Assembly: GCA_003550305.1 (NCBI GenBank)
Contig: QKYT01000153.1
Location: 1-64,000 of the forward strand
DNA from: Glomus cerebriforme
Taxonomy: Eukaryota > Glomeromycota > Glomeromycetes > Glomerales > Glomeraceae
DNA: 64,000 nt
Reading direction: 5' to 3'
Position numbers and translations under genes: made by a program. Numbering within the stretch: the first letter of the stretch is position 1; each line of letters starts with the position of its first letter. This document shows positions 33,114 to 45,291 of this stretch, one piece after another. A model generated the notes under the pieces. It was not told where the DNA came from, did not search any database, and saw nothing but the letters and a program-made list of their open reading frames with translations.

Positions 33114-33441
33114 ATTTTTTTTTTTTTTAAGAAAAACGTAAATTTAACCATAATGAAATTTCGTTTGAAATTTAGCCCCCCCGCAGATCTAATTTGGATC
33201 GACATCATGTTCCTCCAACAATAATCTGATAAACTTTTTAATTGAGATTCCATCAAAGATACTTCTACGCATAAATTGCATGTAACGCAAATGTCATGCA
33301 GTCTATATATGGAAAATGTTTTAATTAATGTACGGCATATTTAAAACGTACCGTATTTTAACGAATAATTTTTTTTAAAAAATTTTTTTACAAATTCTCT
33401 CTATTTTATCGGGAAAAACCCGCATTCCTTCCCTTTAACAT

Positions 33442-33448
33442 TATAAAA
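33442..33448 (+). promoter_or_regulatory. TATA box of the small secreted protein gene
   Basis: TATAAAA stands 43 bp before the start codon at 33491, giving a very short 5' UTR. Confidence 0.5.
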
Positions 33449-33490
33449 CCAAATCCCGTACTAAATTTCAAAATAAACAAAAAAATAAAA

Positions 33491-33829
33491 ATGAAATTCC
33501 CAAATTTCATTATCACCATTTTAGTCATTTTCGCTTTAACTACTGTTAATGCTCTACCAATAGCACAAGAAAGTGAAGAAACACAAGATCCAAAAGCTGT
33601 CAAAGTTGAACCTGTTAAAGTTGAACTTATGGATTTACTTTCACCTCAGGATACTTTGCCTAATTCTCCAGATTTTACCCCAGAGAAGAATTTAATTACT
33701 CAAAACGAAAAACCAGTTTGTAGTTCTGACAGAACTGCTAAATTATATCTTGAAAGTAAAGTAATTGATTTATGTCCTCTTTCTACTGTTTGTTATGACG
33801 ATGAATTGGGTGCTTATTGCGATGTTTAA
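33491..33829 (+). CDS. Small secreted protein, four cysteines in the C-terminal half
   Basis: An intronless frame encodes 112 residues. The N-terminus is a clear signal peptide (NFIITILVIFALTTVNA, cleavage likely after residue 20-21). The mature part is acidic, with the short duplication VEPVKVE, and carries its four cysteines late: CSSD, then DLCPLSTVC, then YCDV at the very end. This spacing allows two disulfides. I do not recognise the family. Small, cysteine-containing secreted proteins are candidate effectors or wall proteins in symbiotic fungi, but nothing here proves that role. A well-placed TATA box supports it as a real gene. Confidence 0.75.
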   Translation: MKFPNFIITILVIFALTTVNALPIAQESEETQDPKAVKVEPVKVELMDLLSPQDTLPNSPDFTPEKNLITQNEKPVCSSDRTAKLYLESKVIDLCPLSTVCYDDELGAYCDV

Positions 33830-34264
33830 ATTTATAATCCACTTTTTAACTTTGAATTATTTAACGAAGCAAATATATGTAGAGTATATACTGTATACGA
33901 ATGTATTTGTTAATTTTGCTTAGACAGCTTTTATTAGATATTATTTTGTCTTTTTTTATAATAATAAATTATAGTAAATTATAGAGGTTGATTTATTTTA
34001 TTTTATTTTTTATAAATATTGTATCAATTCCAAAGAAAAAAAATGTCCTTTTCTTTTGTTTTTTAAAATTTGCAGCTAAAGTTTCATTAAATGAAAATTC
34101 CATATTGACTAATTCTTACTTATAATTCGTAAACTCACTGCTTTTGATATTATTTTATGTAATTGGTTATTTATGTAAGCAAGATACGCCACTAATTGCA
34201 TTTAAGGTAGCAGTTATTTTAACATCACGTGTTCGAACAATTTATTAAAAATTGATCAGCCGCC
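33830..34264. other. Intergenic region
   Basis: AT-rich 3' flank of the secreted protein gene followed by the promoter of the TMEM128-like gene. One CACGTG lies near 34226, 39 bp before the start. No exon seen. Confidence 0.45.
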
Positions 34265-34907
34265 ATGCAAAGAATTTACGTGTCTTTTTTTCAAATGGGT
34301 AATAACGAACAAGTCGATATTCGTCGACGCACTGCTAATACAATTGAAATACAAGAACCTTTACTTGACAATGATAATAGTAAGGTTCAACAACATAAAA
34401 AAAGGCCAAGGGCTTCACTTATTTTAAGAATATTAAATGCAATAAAATGGACTACTGTTGCTTTCATTACTTCTTGGTATTTTGAAGCATTACAAGGTAT
34501 CAATCAAGTATTAGAAAATGATAATTGGAGAAGGTTAGAAAATTCAATTCCCCTTAATTTCTTTTCATAAATATTTATTTTATTTATTTACTAATGATTT
34601 TCCAAATTTTAATTTTATCATTAGAAAAATATTTTATATATCATTATTTGCATTATTAAATATGTTATTGATTTTTATCTATTTACAATATTATATTCCA
34701 TTCACAAAAAAAGTTTCCCCACCAAAATTTTCATCATGGAATACTGATAATAATTTAAAGAATTTTATTCCTATAGCCACTTTTATGGGTTTAATAGGTA
34801 TAATTGGTTTATTAATTAGTTTTTGGCATATTTGGGGGTTTTTTGGTACTCCTTTAGTAATATTTTCTGCATTAGTGAGTATTGTTAATATTTTAAATGT
34901 ACTTTGA
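34265..34907 (+). CDS. TMEM128-like four-span membrane protein
   Basis: Two exons (34265-34533 and 34625-34907) join to 183 residues. An Arg/Lys-rich cytosolic N-terminus of about 60 residues is followed by AIKWTTVAFITSWYFEAL, then across the junction YISLFALLNMLLIFIYLQYY, then IPIATFMGLIGIIGLLISFW and FFGTPLVIFSALVSIVNIL. The block IPIATFM with FWHIWGFFGTPL matches the C-terminal half of animal TMEM128 (ALIPITT and LWHVWSFFTPL). The role of TMEM128 is essentially unknown; it is thought to be an ER protein. A start at the second Met (MGNNEQ, residue 12) is equally possible. Confidence 0.72.
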
Positions 34908-35672
34908 TTTTATTTTACAATAGAGTAAAATGTATATATATATATATATTATTATTATTATTATTTTATATCTTGTACCATTAATTGCATATTTAATAAT
35001 AAATAATACTATAATGTATTTTAGCATTCCAAATAAGTTATTATTTCAAATTAAAATTTAAAATCCCACATTTTTGAGCGAAACTTTTTCCATAATATTT
35101 CAAATCAAAATTTTTCGTCAAGCATTGTGGGTATACTTAATTCAATTTTAATTGGCATGAAACGCGTTTTAATAGTCGTGTATTGTGCTACCGTAAATTG
35201 ATACATTCCTTAATGTAAAAATGTGATAAAAAAAATTCTTCTTTATTTCTTTAATGTTTATAAAAAAATATATACAATTAATTGTTTAAAGTACGATATA
35301 TCAAATAATTATCTTGCAAGATTAAATGTATATTATTGTTATATACATATATTATATATACAATATACTTAATAAAAGATGAACAATTGATAAAAAAAAA
35401 TAATATGCTTGCTTTTTGCCTGATCAGACGAAAGGAAAAATTATATCTTTCCTCTCTAATGAATTTCCATTATTTTATTGTTCATCATATTCATGATCCT
35501 GTACTCTTTGTTTTTATTAATACTATAATATTAATAACAAAAGCAATACAATGATTTTGAAGCTAAATTTACTATTTGCTTCATCTCTTTTCACACGATG
35601 ATGGATTTTTATACGCATATTACGCACTCTAATTGTGCATAGTTTTTTTTGTTCAATTGAATACTGTTTCGT
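34908..35672. other. Tail-to-tail AT-rich spacer
   Basis: Includes an (AT)n and (ATT)n stretch near 34940-34965. The open frame at 35336-35554 has no protein-like features and I leave it out. No RNA gene recognised. Confidence 0.5.
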
Positions 35673-37883
35673 TTAGTTGGACTGACCAGATGCCATGGCC
35701 TTGTTAGACTTTGCTTGCGTAATAGCTGCAAGCTTTTGTTGATGACTGGCGGAAACGACGGGTTTCCTGACTGACCTGATTTCATCGGATGCGAAACCAG
35801 GAATACGAATATTCCAGTTCCGCTCTAATAAAATAACAATAGATAAATTAGAATAAAGTGGCTTGTAATAATCAATTTTTATCAGATTAATTTATTGCTA
35901 CCTACCTAGATGAAGTTGAAGATCCTTTACTTCTAACGTATCCGATTTGCGATGTTTAGCTAACAAACACGCAAATGAGGCCACTGACGAAATAAATTCG
36001 TCTGCGATTTCGAGAAGCATCTATCAATTACGTATAATTTTTTAAATTACTATACTAAATTAAAATATATTTTTTATATTAAATGAATTAACTCACTTCT
36101 TCAACTTCCGGCTCTAATCTTTCTTTTGGATCTATTTGATCCACCAACTGCTGAACTTTTCGTTTTGGCAAAAGATGTCGGGCTCCTGTATCTTCCGCAT
36201 CAACATCCATTGCAGCAGATGCCGGTGTTTCAGGGAAACTCGCATTGCTGCCAAAAACGCTCACAGGAGTTTTACCTGCCTGACCTGGAGGGATTTTTCC
36301 AGCAACTTGATTATTTAATAGTGACATTGTCGATGAAATGATATTTGTATTGATGGCCGGAGCTATCGGAGGGACTCGAGAAGCTGTTGTAGAAACACTC
36401 GATGATACTGCCAAAAGTTCCACAGACTTTTGTGTCATCATGGACGAAGATTCCGCATCAATATCCATCATATCTTCATTTGATCCTTGTGACTGCAACT
36501 GCTGCTGCTGTATTAGTGGAGAATGAGGCGGTTGTGTACCTGGCGATTGAACTAGTTGTAACCTTGGTGATGGCAACGGTCGTTGTCCAAGCTGATGTTG
36601 CATGCTCGAGGACGACGTCATTGATATCATTGAAACATCCTGTAGTGTAGATTGCATTTGTTGTGACGTCGTAGTAGGCATCCTATTTAAATCATTGCCT
36701 AGAAAATAAAAAATCAAAAATTATTAAAGTTCATAATTTTTTTTATTAGATTAAAAAAATAAACATAAAGTTTACCTGTTAAATGCCCTACACCACGATT
36801 TTGACCTATTGTATTTATTGATACCATTCTTGGCGATGATACATTTGGAGATCTAACTACTTGAGAATTTATGAATGACTGTGGAGGCATATGAGGAACT
36901 GTCCCTAGACCAGTTGCCCCTGGCGGTGCTTGAAACTTTACTGTCAAAGCTCTTAAAATACTTAGTCTGTTTTCAAGATCTTGTTTAACGTTAGGCGCTA
37001 CATTAGGTTGTGATAGATTCTCTTGAATACGATTCCTTTCAGCTACCAATTGTTGCAGATTATGGATATTATGATATTCGGGTGGGAATAAAGGTCTAGA
37101 CGTTATAATTTGTTGTCTATTTTGATGATGATATTGTACTTGTTGTTGCATAGATTGTGTATGTTGTTGAGATCTTTGCATCGACAATTGTGAAGATGAC
37201 ATCGTAGTTGTAGAAGCAATAGGACGAGTCACTGTGTGTGGAGAAGAAACAGATGTTGAGGAAGAGGACGTCTGGTCTTGTGTCATCGATAAATTGTAAC
37301 TTGTAGTAGCAGTTTGGTTATTTTGGTTATTTAGATTTATTTGTTGTATCGCGCTCATTGTGTCCTCATACTTTTTGAACATCTTCATACCTTCTTCAGT
37401 TTCAACACCCAATTGATGAGCTTGACCTAAATAATCATTAGCCATTTGATTTAGCAATTGAGGTAACTTCGAATCTTCAGAATTGCTTTTTTCAAAAGGT
37501 GCCGTTTTAGTACGTCCACCTCCAGTACTAGCTTTTCTTGTAGTATTCGCTCCTTTTTTTTTAACACCACCTCTAACTGTTGCTACTCCACGTCCCGCTC
37601 CAACACCAGCAGTTATATTTTGTTGCATTTGAGAAGATAATGACTGTTGTTGTTGTTGTTGTGAAGAAGGTGGTTGTTGTATTGAACTTTGTACAGGTGA
37701 TTGTTGTTGTTGTGAAGGGGATTGTACAGATTGTTGTTGCAGTTGATGCTGTGGCGATTGTTGTGCTATTACATTCGTATTAATTGGTACCGGCGAACCT
37801 TGTTGTGCCTGTTGCATCTGTGGTCTTGATTGTTGTGAAATTTGTTGCCCTTTCATCTGAAGTTGTTGGTTTTGTAAAGACAT
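35673..37883 (-). CDS. taf12: TFIID/SAGA subunit TAF12
   Basis: Four exons (37883-36776, 36698-36097, 36020-35906, 35824-35673) join to 658 residues. TAF12 is a histone-fold subunit shared by TFIID and SAGA, where it pairs with TAF4 or Ada1. The first 370 residues are very Gln/Ser-rich, then comes an alpha-helical [17 protein letters not shown] stretch. The histone fold lies at about 555-640: [60 protein letters not shown] and [12 protein letters not shown]. This signature is firm. Upstream a 3' splice site (TTAACAG at about 37899) and a possible donor near 37998 suggest an intron in the 5' UTR, since no upstream Met occurs in that leader. Gln-rich tails of this length are common in fungal TAF12. 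Confidence 0.92.
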
Positions 37884-38476
37884 TTGTTGTTGTACCTGTT
37901 AAATATTTTGAGAATAATCTTGTAACAATAGAATTTGGTAGGTTTTTTTATGTTAATGGTTAAAGAAAAATATTCTTTGTGAAAGAATGATTTTCTCACC
38001 TTTTAATGTCACGTGATTCACGTGATTTGTATAATAATCCTTAAAATGTACCCCAGGTATAGGGTGTACACCCTGTATAAATAAATTTTTTTAGAGTAAA
38101 TATCACGTGATTAATACAGTTGCAGAACAGGATAAGAGCCTATACCCCCGGAACAGGATAAATTTGCCCATTTCTTTGATTTATCAGACATGTAATTTAT
38201 GTGATTTGTAATTTGTAGTATCTCGAACCAAGAGAGAAAATATATATATATTATATTGTTCATATCGTTAAGTTTTTTTACACACATTAAACGTATTTAA
38301 ACGTATTTATTATACAAAAATTAGTTTTTAAAATCCATAATTGTTATATGAAAAAAAACATACAGAATATTGTATAATTTTTTTTCTTTCAATAAAGGAT
38401 ATTATAATCGTTATAAAAATATAACGAAATAAATTTGTTAATATACAATTAAGGTATTACATAAAATAAATCCTAA
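37884..38476. promoter_or_regulatory. TAF12 upstream region with CACGTG boxes and palindrome
   Basis: CACGTG occurs at 38010, 38019 and 38104. GGGTGTACACCC near 38066 is a perfect 12-bp palindrome within a longer TATA...TATA symmetric stretch. The right part is the 3' flank of the WD40 gene. No exon except the possible TAF12 leader. Confidence 0.4.
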
Positions 38477-40458
38477 TTAATTTTTAAAATCCCAAATCTT
38501 AATTTCGCTATCTTCGCTTCCCGAAACAATCATTGTATCCCCTAATGCAACACAATTAACCGGACCTCCATGTCCAACTAAAGTATGCATGCATTTTCCT
38601 GAATCTTTATCCCAAATTTTTACAGACTTATCATAAGCACCACTAACAACTCTAAGTTTATCAGCTGCTAAAGACCATACACCTTCAACATGGCCAAATA
38701 GTGTATTTATACATTTTCCTGTTTCAAGTGACCACATTTTAAGTGTATTATCTAAAGATCCTGAAATAACTATGGGTTCATCAATTTTATCCTGATCATT
38801 GCATTTTGAACGTTGATTTTCATCTTTAAATGATGTATTGATGGGATTCTTAGATACTGAACATAATACTGTAGGTTTAATACATTGAATCGAAGCGACA
38901 TGAGATTCTTGACTATCAAAAACTTTTATACATGATTTTGTGATCAAATCCCAGATACGTATCGTTTGATCATCAGAACAAGATAATAATTGTGATTTCT
39001 GATAAATCACGACACAATTAACCCATGATGTATGTCCCCTCAATGTTGTGCATTTACTTGAAGCGAAATTCCAAACCTTGATTGTGTGATCGGCAGAACC
39101 ACTAGCAACAATACGATTATCAAAATGAAGTGAAACAACTCCATCTGTATGTCCTTCGAGTGTTCTAACGCATTGACCTGTATGATAATTCCATAACTTT
39201 AAAGTGTGATCCATTGAACCGGTAATAAGTTTAACATTATCAAACTGTAATGTCTGTACACAACGTGTATGTCCTTTCAAAATACGAATTAATTCTCCAG
39301 ACTCAAGGTTCCACACACAGACAGTGTTATCAAGAGATCCAGTGATAAGAAGATTATATTCTTCATTAAATTGAAGACACAATATTCCATCAGTGTGTCC
39401 CTTTAACGTTCTGACGTTATATCGACCTTTTCGCCAATTGCGTTCAACAACAAGACGCTCACTATAAACTTCTTTCCATGGGCGAGTTTTTTGAGGTTCC
39501 GGTGTTATAAAAGGTATATCAGGATATAAGGGCATTGTTTTATCCTCAGATACGCGAACACGTTTAAATTCTCTCATCTCATCCTGTGAATCGTAAGGTG
39601 ATGTATTCGGTGATGAAGGATTTGTGTATGAAGGGGAATATACGGGAGAAGTATGTTGTAAATATTTTGCTGGATGATGCGCGTCAGCAGCAGAAGTACA
39701 CGTTGTAACTACATGAGAATATGATGATGTAGACATTTCATTTAACGCAGATCGTTTCCCGCTTCTTTTTTGCTTTTGCTCCAAGAGTGGTAAACCCCAT
39801 CCACATTTGTAACATTTCTTATCTATGTGCTGTTCACATAATTTATGCCAAACTACATCATCATCAGCCATATATTTCCATGTCTTAGATACTTGAGCAG
39901 CATGACATAATGATATTGCATCAAGATAAGAAAGAATTTTAAAAGAAATTTCGCTTGGAAGAGCTACAATAAAATCGATACGAATTAAATCCTTTATATG
40001 ATTAGAAACAAATGATAATTGAGTAAGACAGCATTGGGTTAATATTCCTTGTAATATTATACAACGGTTCTGTGGATTTGCAGCAGAAAATAATGAAAAT
40101 ATATGTGTAATTGATTCTTGTTCCGAAGGTGATAATTTTGAAATTTGCTATAAATTAAAGAAATTGTTATAAATTATTAGTAATAGAGTTGAAAAAGTAA
40201 ATCGTAAAAAAGAAACGATTCTAATAGAGAAGTAGTAATAACCTTTTTTAATTCGTCATGGGAGAGGTCGTCTGCCATTCTTTCTTTCACGAGATCAGGG
40301 CGATGACGGTAACAATAATATTTTCTAGGTTCTTGATTAATGTGTATACTATTTATAAGAGAAGGATTTCGTTCTTCAGGTTTATATTGATTATAAGAAT
40401 CTTTAACATTAAGTCTAGCAAAGTCTAAGTCACTGATAATTTCTTGATTTTTCTGCAT
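38477..40458 (-). CDS. F-box/WD40 protein of the Met30/SconB type
   Basis: Two exons (40458-40243 and 40147-38477) join to 628 residues. Met30/SconB proteins are substrate receptors of SCF ubiquitin ligases; in ascomycetes they restrain sulfur-metabolism transcription factors. Diagnostic blocks are KYYCYRHRPDL in exon 1, then IFSLFSAANPQNRCIILQGI and the F-box at about 128-172 (ALPSEISFKILSYLD, AAQVSKTWKYMADDD). CEQHIDKKCYKCGWGLPLLE follows, a segment characteristic of this subfamily. Seven WD40 repeats occupy about 312-628, from TLKGHTDGILCLQF to VNCVALG with IKIWDFKN at the end. Repeat 5 contains an insert with a Lys/Asp-rich loop. Because fungal CACGTG-binding factors and Met30 both act in sulfur control, the link to the CACGTG boxes nearby is tempting but unproven. 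Confidence 0.92.
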
Positions 40459-42096
40459 GGTTAAACAGGTTACTTTTTATATAAAAATAAAAAACAATAT
40501 AAACTATTGATAAAAATATATAACAAAAATTAACAATAATAAACTGTGGTTAAGTCTAAGAGAAAAAAAAAAATTAATAACGAATTACTATTTAAAAAAA
40601 CAAATAGTTGATCACTATAGTATGTATATGAAGTTACTTAATAAAAAATTATGTACCGGATATCTTTGAACATCTTGCATCAGGTCTATACTATTTTAGA
40701 ACCTACCGTCTACTTTATAAAATATATATAAAAAAGATCGTATAGCAAAATTCCTTATAATAGAAATTTTCTAGCCATTTAAACTATTTATTAAATTGTG
40801 ATAATTATGCATGCTATTGCACCATTTTGACACCATTTTTTTTTTTTAGAAGTTTTCAAACGAAAATAAAAGGTTTCTTAACATGAATTTATTGCAGATA
40901 GATAAACAAGCCTTTTTTTTTAATTGGTGATATATAAAAGGAAAACGTTACCCATTTCACTATTGAATTTTTTTTGTGTGAGAATATGAGACAATAGTAC
41001 CGCAAACAGCCGTAAACAATCATGTGTTAATTCTATTCTCCAAATTCAGATTTTTCCTATCACATTTGGATTTCATTTTAGATTTTTTGCTAAATATTAT
41101 CAAATATTACGATTTATTTATTTTTCCTTATTTGTTTTAGTCTTTAAAATGAGTGGCTAATTTGATATTGAGTTTAATTGGATTATCTAACGGCTGTTTA
41201 CTTTTCTGTTGTACTGATGTGATAGTGGTAAATAAATTTTTTTTTACATCAACTTAAAATTAAAATTATATAGTATACTTAATCTATTTCTTCATTTACC
41301 AAGCTTGAAATAAAATATTATGAGACCATCTAATTGGTCCATTCAATAACTAAGCTATCTTGGTTATTGTGCCCGGCCCCGGTCCTGTCATGTTTGATTT
41401 CAAAACAAAGGAATGGTCTCACATGTGCTATCCTGCGACCTGCGACAATTGGAGCTAATGATCTTATGATTTCCTAACTCTTTCATCATCTTGCATGATG
41501 GTATGAAGACTTTTTCTGCTACAACAACACCACAATCCCATTGTGATTAACCCGTTTTACTGTGGAAAGTATCATAATTGGTACTTTAAAATCTTACTGG
41601 ACACAGTTATTTCCTCTTTTTCCAAATATTGTTTAGAATAATATTGCAGTTCTAGCTCTTTAACATGTGCTCCACAGAATCGTCTCTAGGAAAACTTTTT
41701 CGATAATGGCGTAATATCATTAACGGTGACTCATCATCATTCTTATTCATTTTCTTGAATAAATTTTGATAGTAAATTGAAACTTCCGCATTCCTCCTCC
41801 AATTTACTGACTACGTAAATAGGTTTAAGAACAAAGAAATTTGACCTTATGTAAAACCTCTAAAGTTAAGTCATTAATGCCGTGTATCCAATTAGGAACT
41901 GGAGAGACTCATTTGTATTCATAACTTTAACATCGTTTCTGAATAAGCATCAAAAAAGATGGTGGTACCTTTGTATCAGGAAAACCAAATACATATCCTT
42001 ATATAATATATCAACTAGTTAAATTCTGGATTATAAAATAAAGTTAAAGTTATATATTTTTTTCAATATCTATTAAATTTTGATTTATTCCAATAT

Positions 42097-42489
42097 TTGA
42101 TGTTTAAAACTGCATTTACCATTAGAATTATATTACCTAGTGTTCTAAATGTCTTCATAGCGAAACATGGAAATCATCAAACTTGGCGCATTTTGCAATT
42201 TCCAACAAATGCATTGTTCATGCAAAACTCTAATTTGGTTCTTATCTTTAAAAAAGATCTTAATTTAGAATTCTGGATTAAACTTTTGAGTCCAATCCGG
42301 TATAAATACTTTGAAGCATGCGAATATTATTATTTGTTCTTCTCTCATAAACAAGAAATCTCAAATAGATTTAATTATCCTCACGAAAATAAAATACATC
42401 TAGATCTAATTAAAATCTTCAATATTGAATTTGGTATCTTATTACAAGCTCTCCTCTTTTCAGTTTTCATATCAATCTCAACATACTGA
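42097..42489 (+). other. Uncharacterised 130-residue open frame
   Basis: The frame starts MMFKTAFTIRIILPSV and ends LFSVFISISTY. It has no signal peptide, domain or splice-linked partner. It lies in a segment that looks like decayed repeat, so it may be chance. Reported only for completeness. Confidence 0.15.
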
Positions 42490-43643
42490 AGTAGGAAAGC
42501 CCATTTTATAGGACATTTCTTTAGAATGTACAGTATACTCACAACATCAGCATTGTCAGCACTCTTTGAGTGCCTCTAAAGCCTGAGCAATAATAAAGTT
42601 GAAATTAAATTAAAAAAAAAAAAAGAAAACTCCGCGCGTTAATTAAATCACCCACGTACAGTACGTCTAATTTGATGGTAAAGTCACGTGGTGAAAATGA
42701 TCATAATGTCACAATGTGATTGTTGTGCAGAAAGTGATATTTTAAATACCTAGTTTAATGATTAGTTAAAGAAATATAAATTTGGGACATTTATTATTAT
42801 TATATTTAGTATATATATGAATTGATAATATTATTGTCATAATCAAATTCTCTTTTTATTGCACTGTGTTAAACTTCATATGGAAACAAACAATAGGGCT
42901 GTTCATTTTTCGGTCGGCTGTATTTTTTCGGTCCATCGAGATCATTCGTTTACGGACCGAATTTTAGATCTATTTTATTTTAAGGTTTTTTTTTTGGTAG
43001 ACCGTGTGAACAGGCCTAATAAGTAATAAATGCTAAATATCCTCGGTAACTAAAAAATTTTCTTTTTTGAGAATAAATTTACACGATTTACATGATTTAC
43101 ATGATTTACATGCGTTTGTATCACCACGCGTCATTTAGTACACGCGTAAAATAAGGTCGGTTTAAGTCATTACACAATATTTATAATAGATAAATTATAA
43201 CTTATAAGTAAAGGTATCTTTGCAACAAACAAAATAATAATAATAATCAAAATCAAATTTTTTAAAAATTTAAACATTTAAGTGCCAAGAAATAAAAATA
43301 CAAATCTTATTTATCGATCAGGTAAATCTTAAAAGATCACGATTGATTAATTAATAATTATTAGTCATTTTATATATCTAAACTGATAATTTAAATCAAG
43401 TAAAAATGTGGGGAAAGGGGGCGGTGGTAATGCGGGAATATTTACTTTATATATCAGATGTTTAACTGATCGAAAATGAAAAAACTGAAACGCAATCATA
43501 AATTCGATTAACTTTAAACAGTTAAATTTTATCTTTAATAGTATATTTATAGTTATAATGCATGCATCCCTTTTTGATACTATAAATAAGATATACCCGT
43601 TTTTGATTCGTAACTTTTTTTTCACATGATTTACACAATGATA

Positions 43644-43651
43644 TATATAAA
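43644..43651 (+). promoter_or_regulatory. TATA box of the acyltransferase gene
   Basis: TATATAAA lies 51 bp before the start at 43702, a spacing like that of the other TATA genes here. Confidence 0.5.
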
Positions 43652-43701
43652 AGAGACTGATTTTCGAATTTTTCCATTCTAATAATTAAAAAAAAAAAAA
43701 T

Positions 43702-45291
43702 ATGGATTCTCCACAATTTCGTTATTTAAATAAAAAAGAATTATCTTATATTTATGAAGGAAATTCTAATAATGTAACACTTTCATCACTTTTAAGGCTC
43801 TCGCGTCCTTTTAAATATTCTCAAATAACACAATCAATTAAATTTAGTTTAAATAAAATTCAACAATATTATCCGATGACAAGATCTTGTATTTCAATGA
43901 AGAATGATAAATGGTGTTTCTGTGAAAATTCTTTTATAATTCCTTCTCCTTCTTCTTCACAAAATTTTCCTTCTAGGCAAACTGCACAATCTAATATGTT
44001 ACAAAATGAAATTCCATTAAATTGGATAAAAATATCCTCTTTAAATGAGACTATTTTAAATACATTAGAGATTTTATGCGCTCAAGAAATGACAACTGGT
44101 TTTACTGTCGAAAATAATTTATGTAGATTCACTTTAATTACGAGTGAACCTTTTACAAATTCATCAAATTCTCGAATTATCGATACCACAACAGAAGTTG
44201 GATTCGTATTTTGTTTCTTACATACGGCATTTGATGGTAAAAATGTATTTACCATTACACATGATTTTATTAAAGAATTTGAAAAAACCCTTTTGAATCC
44301 TACTTCAATTATGACATCTATCAATATGACTTACGATTTAGTTATTGAACAAGAATTGAAAGAAGGTCAAGTAAATAATTTAATATTACCCAAATATCAA
44401 ACTTTTTATTCAAATTTAATTTTTTTTAAAGAATTAATAATTTTATTCGGTTGGTTACTTTATACGAGGCCACGTGATCTTCCATTATCGTCATCTTTAC
44501 AAACCAAATCTCAATTACAATCTGAGAAATCTGAGAAATCATATTCAATTCAAATAAATATTAAAACTATTACATATTTTCGTACATTATCAAGACAAGA
44601 AACATCATATTTAATCCAATTTTGTAAACAACATAAATTTTCAATTACTTCATTATTATCAACTTGTATATCAGAAATTATTTCAACTAAGAATGGATAT
44701 AATACAGTATTAGGTGGATTAGCTGTTGATTTAAGACAATTTTTAAATATTTCCAAGAAAATTAATGGAGCATTTAATTCTTCTATATTAATTAGACATC
44801 CAAAAGTTGAATTTTTATTATCAAAAGATAAAAATTTTGATAAAAAAAGTTATATAAATTATTTAATTAATAGAATTAAAATCACTCATAATTCTATGCA
44901 AAATTCGATGAAATCCGGTTTTATTTTTCATAATTTAATATTTTTGGCTAATGAACCTATAAAGAATAACGATATTATTATTAAAGAAGGAGAAAATATT
45001 TCAATAATTCCTTTAGCTTACGTTTTATCTAATCTTGGAATTTGTAATCAAACCATTTTTGATAAAAATTCTAAGGATAACATTATTATGGATTGGAATA
45101 ATGTTTTTTTATCCTCTACTGCTAAACCATCTAGGGGTAGTAATATTGAAGTAACCACACTTACTTTGGATGGTAAAATGTACATGTCTTTTTGTGCTTG
45201 TTCTAAATTTATTTCGGATGAGGATTTAAGAGATTTTGCTAAGAATGTGCTTGATTTATTAAGAATTATTTGTGAATATACCGCTAATTAA
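43702..45291 (+). CDS. Condensation-like CoA-dependent acyltransferase
   Basis: A single 1590-nt exon encodes 529 residues. The fold family appears to be that of chloramphenicol acetyltransferase, alcohol acetyltransferases and NRPS condensation domains. The catalytic block is seen as CFLHTAFDGKNVF, with His174 and Asp178 in an H-x3-D-G arrangement, where most relatives have HHxxxDG; the first His is Leu. Other family-like features are an N-terminal LRLSRPFKYSQI with a helix QSIKFSLNKIQQYYPMTRS, and GGLAVDLRQFLNISKKINGA, which resembles the conserved GxxVDLRxxL strand. A C-terminal LTLDGKMYMSFCACSKF fits the closing strand. No signal peptide. Substrate unknown. A gene this long without introns stands out here and could point to transfer or retroposition, though the base composition and AT-rich codon use match the neighbours. 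Confidence 0.65.
   Translation: MDSPQFRYLNKKELSYIYEGNSNNVTLSSLLRLSRPFKYSQITQSIKFSLNKIQQYYPMTRSCISMKNDKWCFCENSFIIPSPSSSQNFPSRQTAQSNMLQNEIPLNWIKISSLNETILNTLEILCAQEMTTGFTVENNLCRFTLITSEPFTNSSNSRIIDTTTEVGFVFCFLHTAFDGKNVFTITHDFIKEFEKTLLNPTSIMTSINMTYDLVIEQELKEGQVNNLILPKYQTFYSNLIFFKELIILFGWLLYTRPRDLPLSSSLQTKSQLQSEKSEKSYSIQINIKTITYFRTLSRQETSYLIQFCKQHKFSITSLLSTCISEIISTKNGYNTVLGGLAVDLRQFLNISKKINGAFNSSILIRHPKVEFLLSKDKNFDKKSYINYLINRIKITHNSMQNSMKSGFIFHNLIFLANEPIKNNDIIIKEGENISIIPLAYVLSNLGICNQTIFDKNSKDNIIMDWNNVFLSSTAKPSRGSNIEVTTLTLDGKMYMSFCACSKFISDEDLRDFAKNVLDLLRIICEYTAN

Larger units (their letters stand above)
40459..43701. other. Long intergenic region with repeat debris
   Basis: No gene can be supported. 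A segment at 41300-42540 is less AT-rich than its surroundings and protein-like in places: on the minus strand YYQNLFKKMNKNDDESPL is readable near 41740. It is probably a decayed element. An isolated plus-strand frame of 130 residues at 42097-42489 has no recognisable motif. A CGGTC-rich repeat starts TAGGGCT at about 42894. One CACGTG lies near 42686. Confidence 0.4.

Noticed and set aside
34940..34970. AT/ATT microsatellite
   Set aside because: Simple repeats of this kind are expected in AT-rich spacers.
35336..35554. 72-residue frame downstream of TMEM128-like gene
   Set aside because: AT-driven composition and no protein-like pattern.
36126..36650. Plus-strand frames over TAF12
   Set aside because: They are antisense shadows of the TAF12 exon, which has a clear histone fold.
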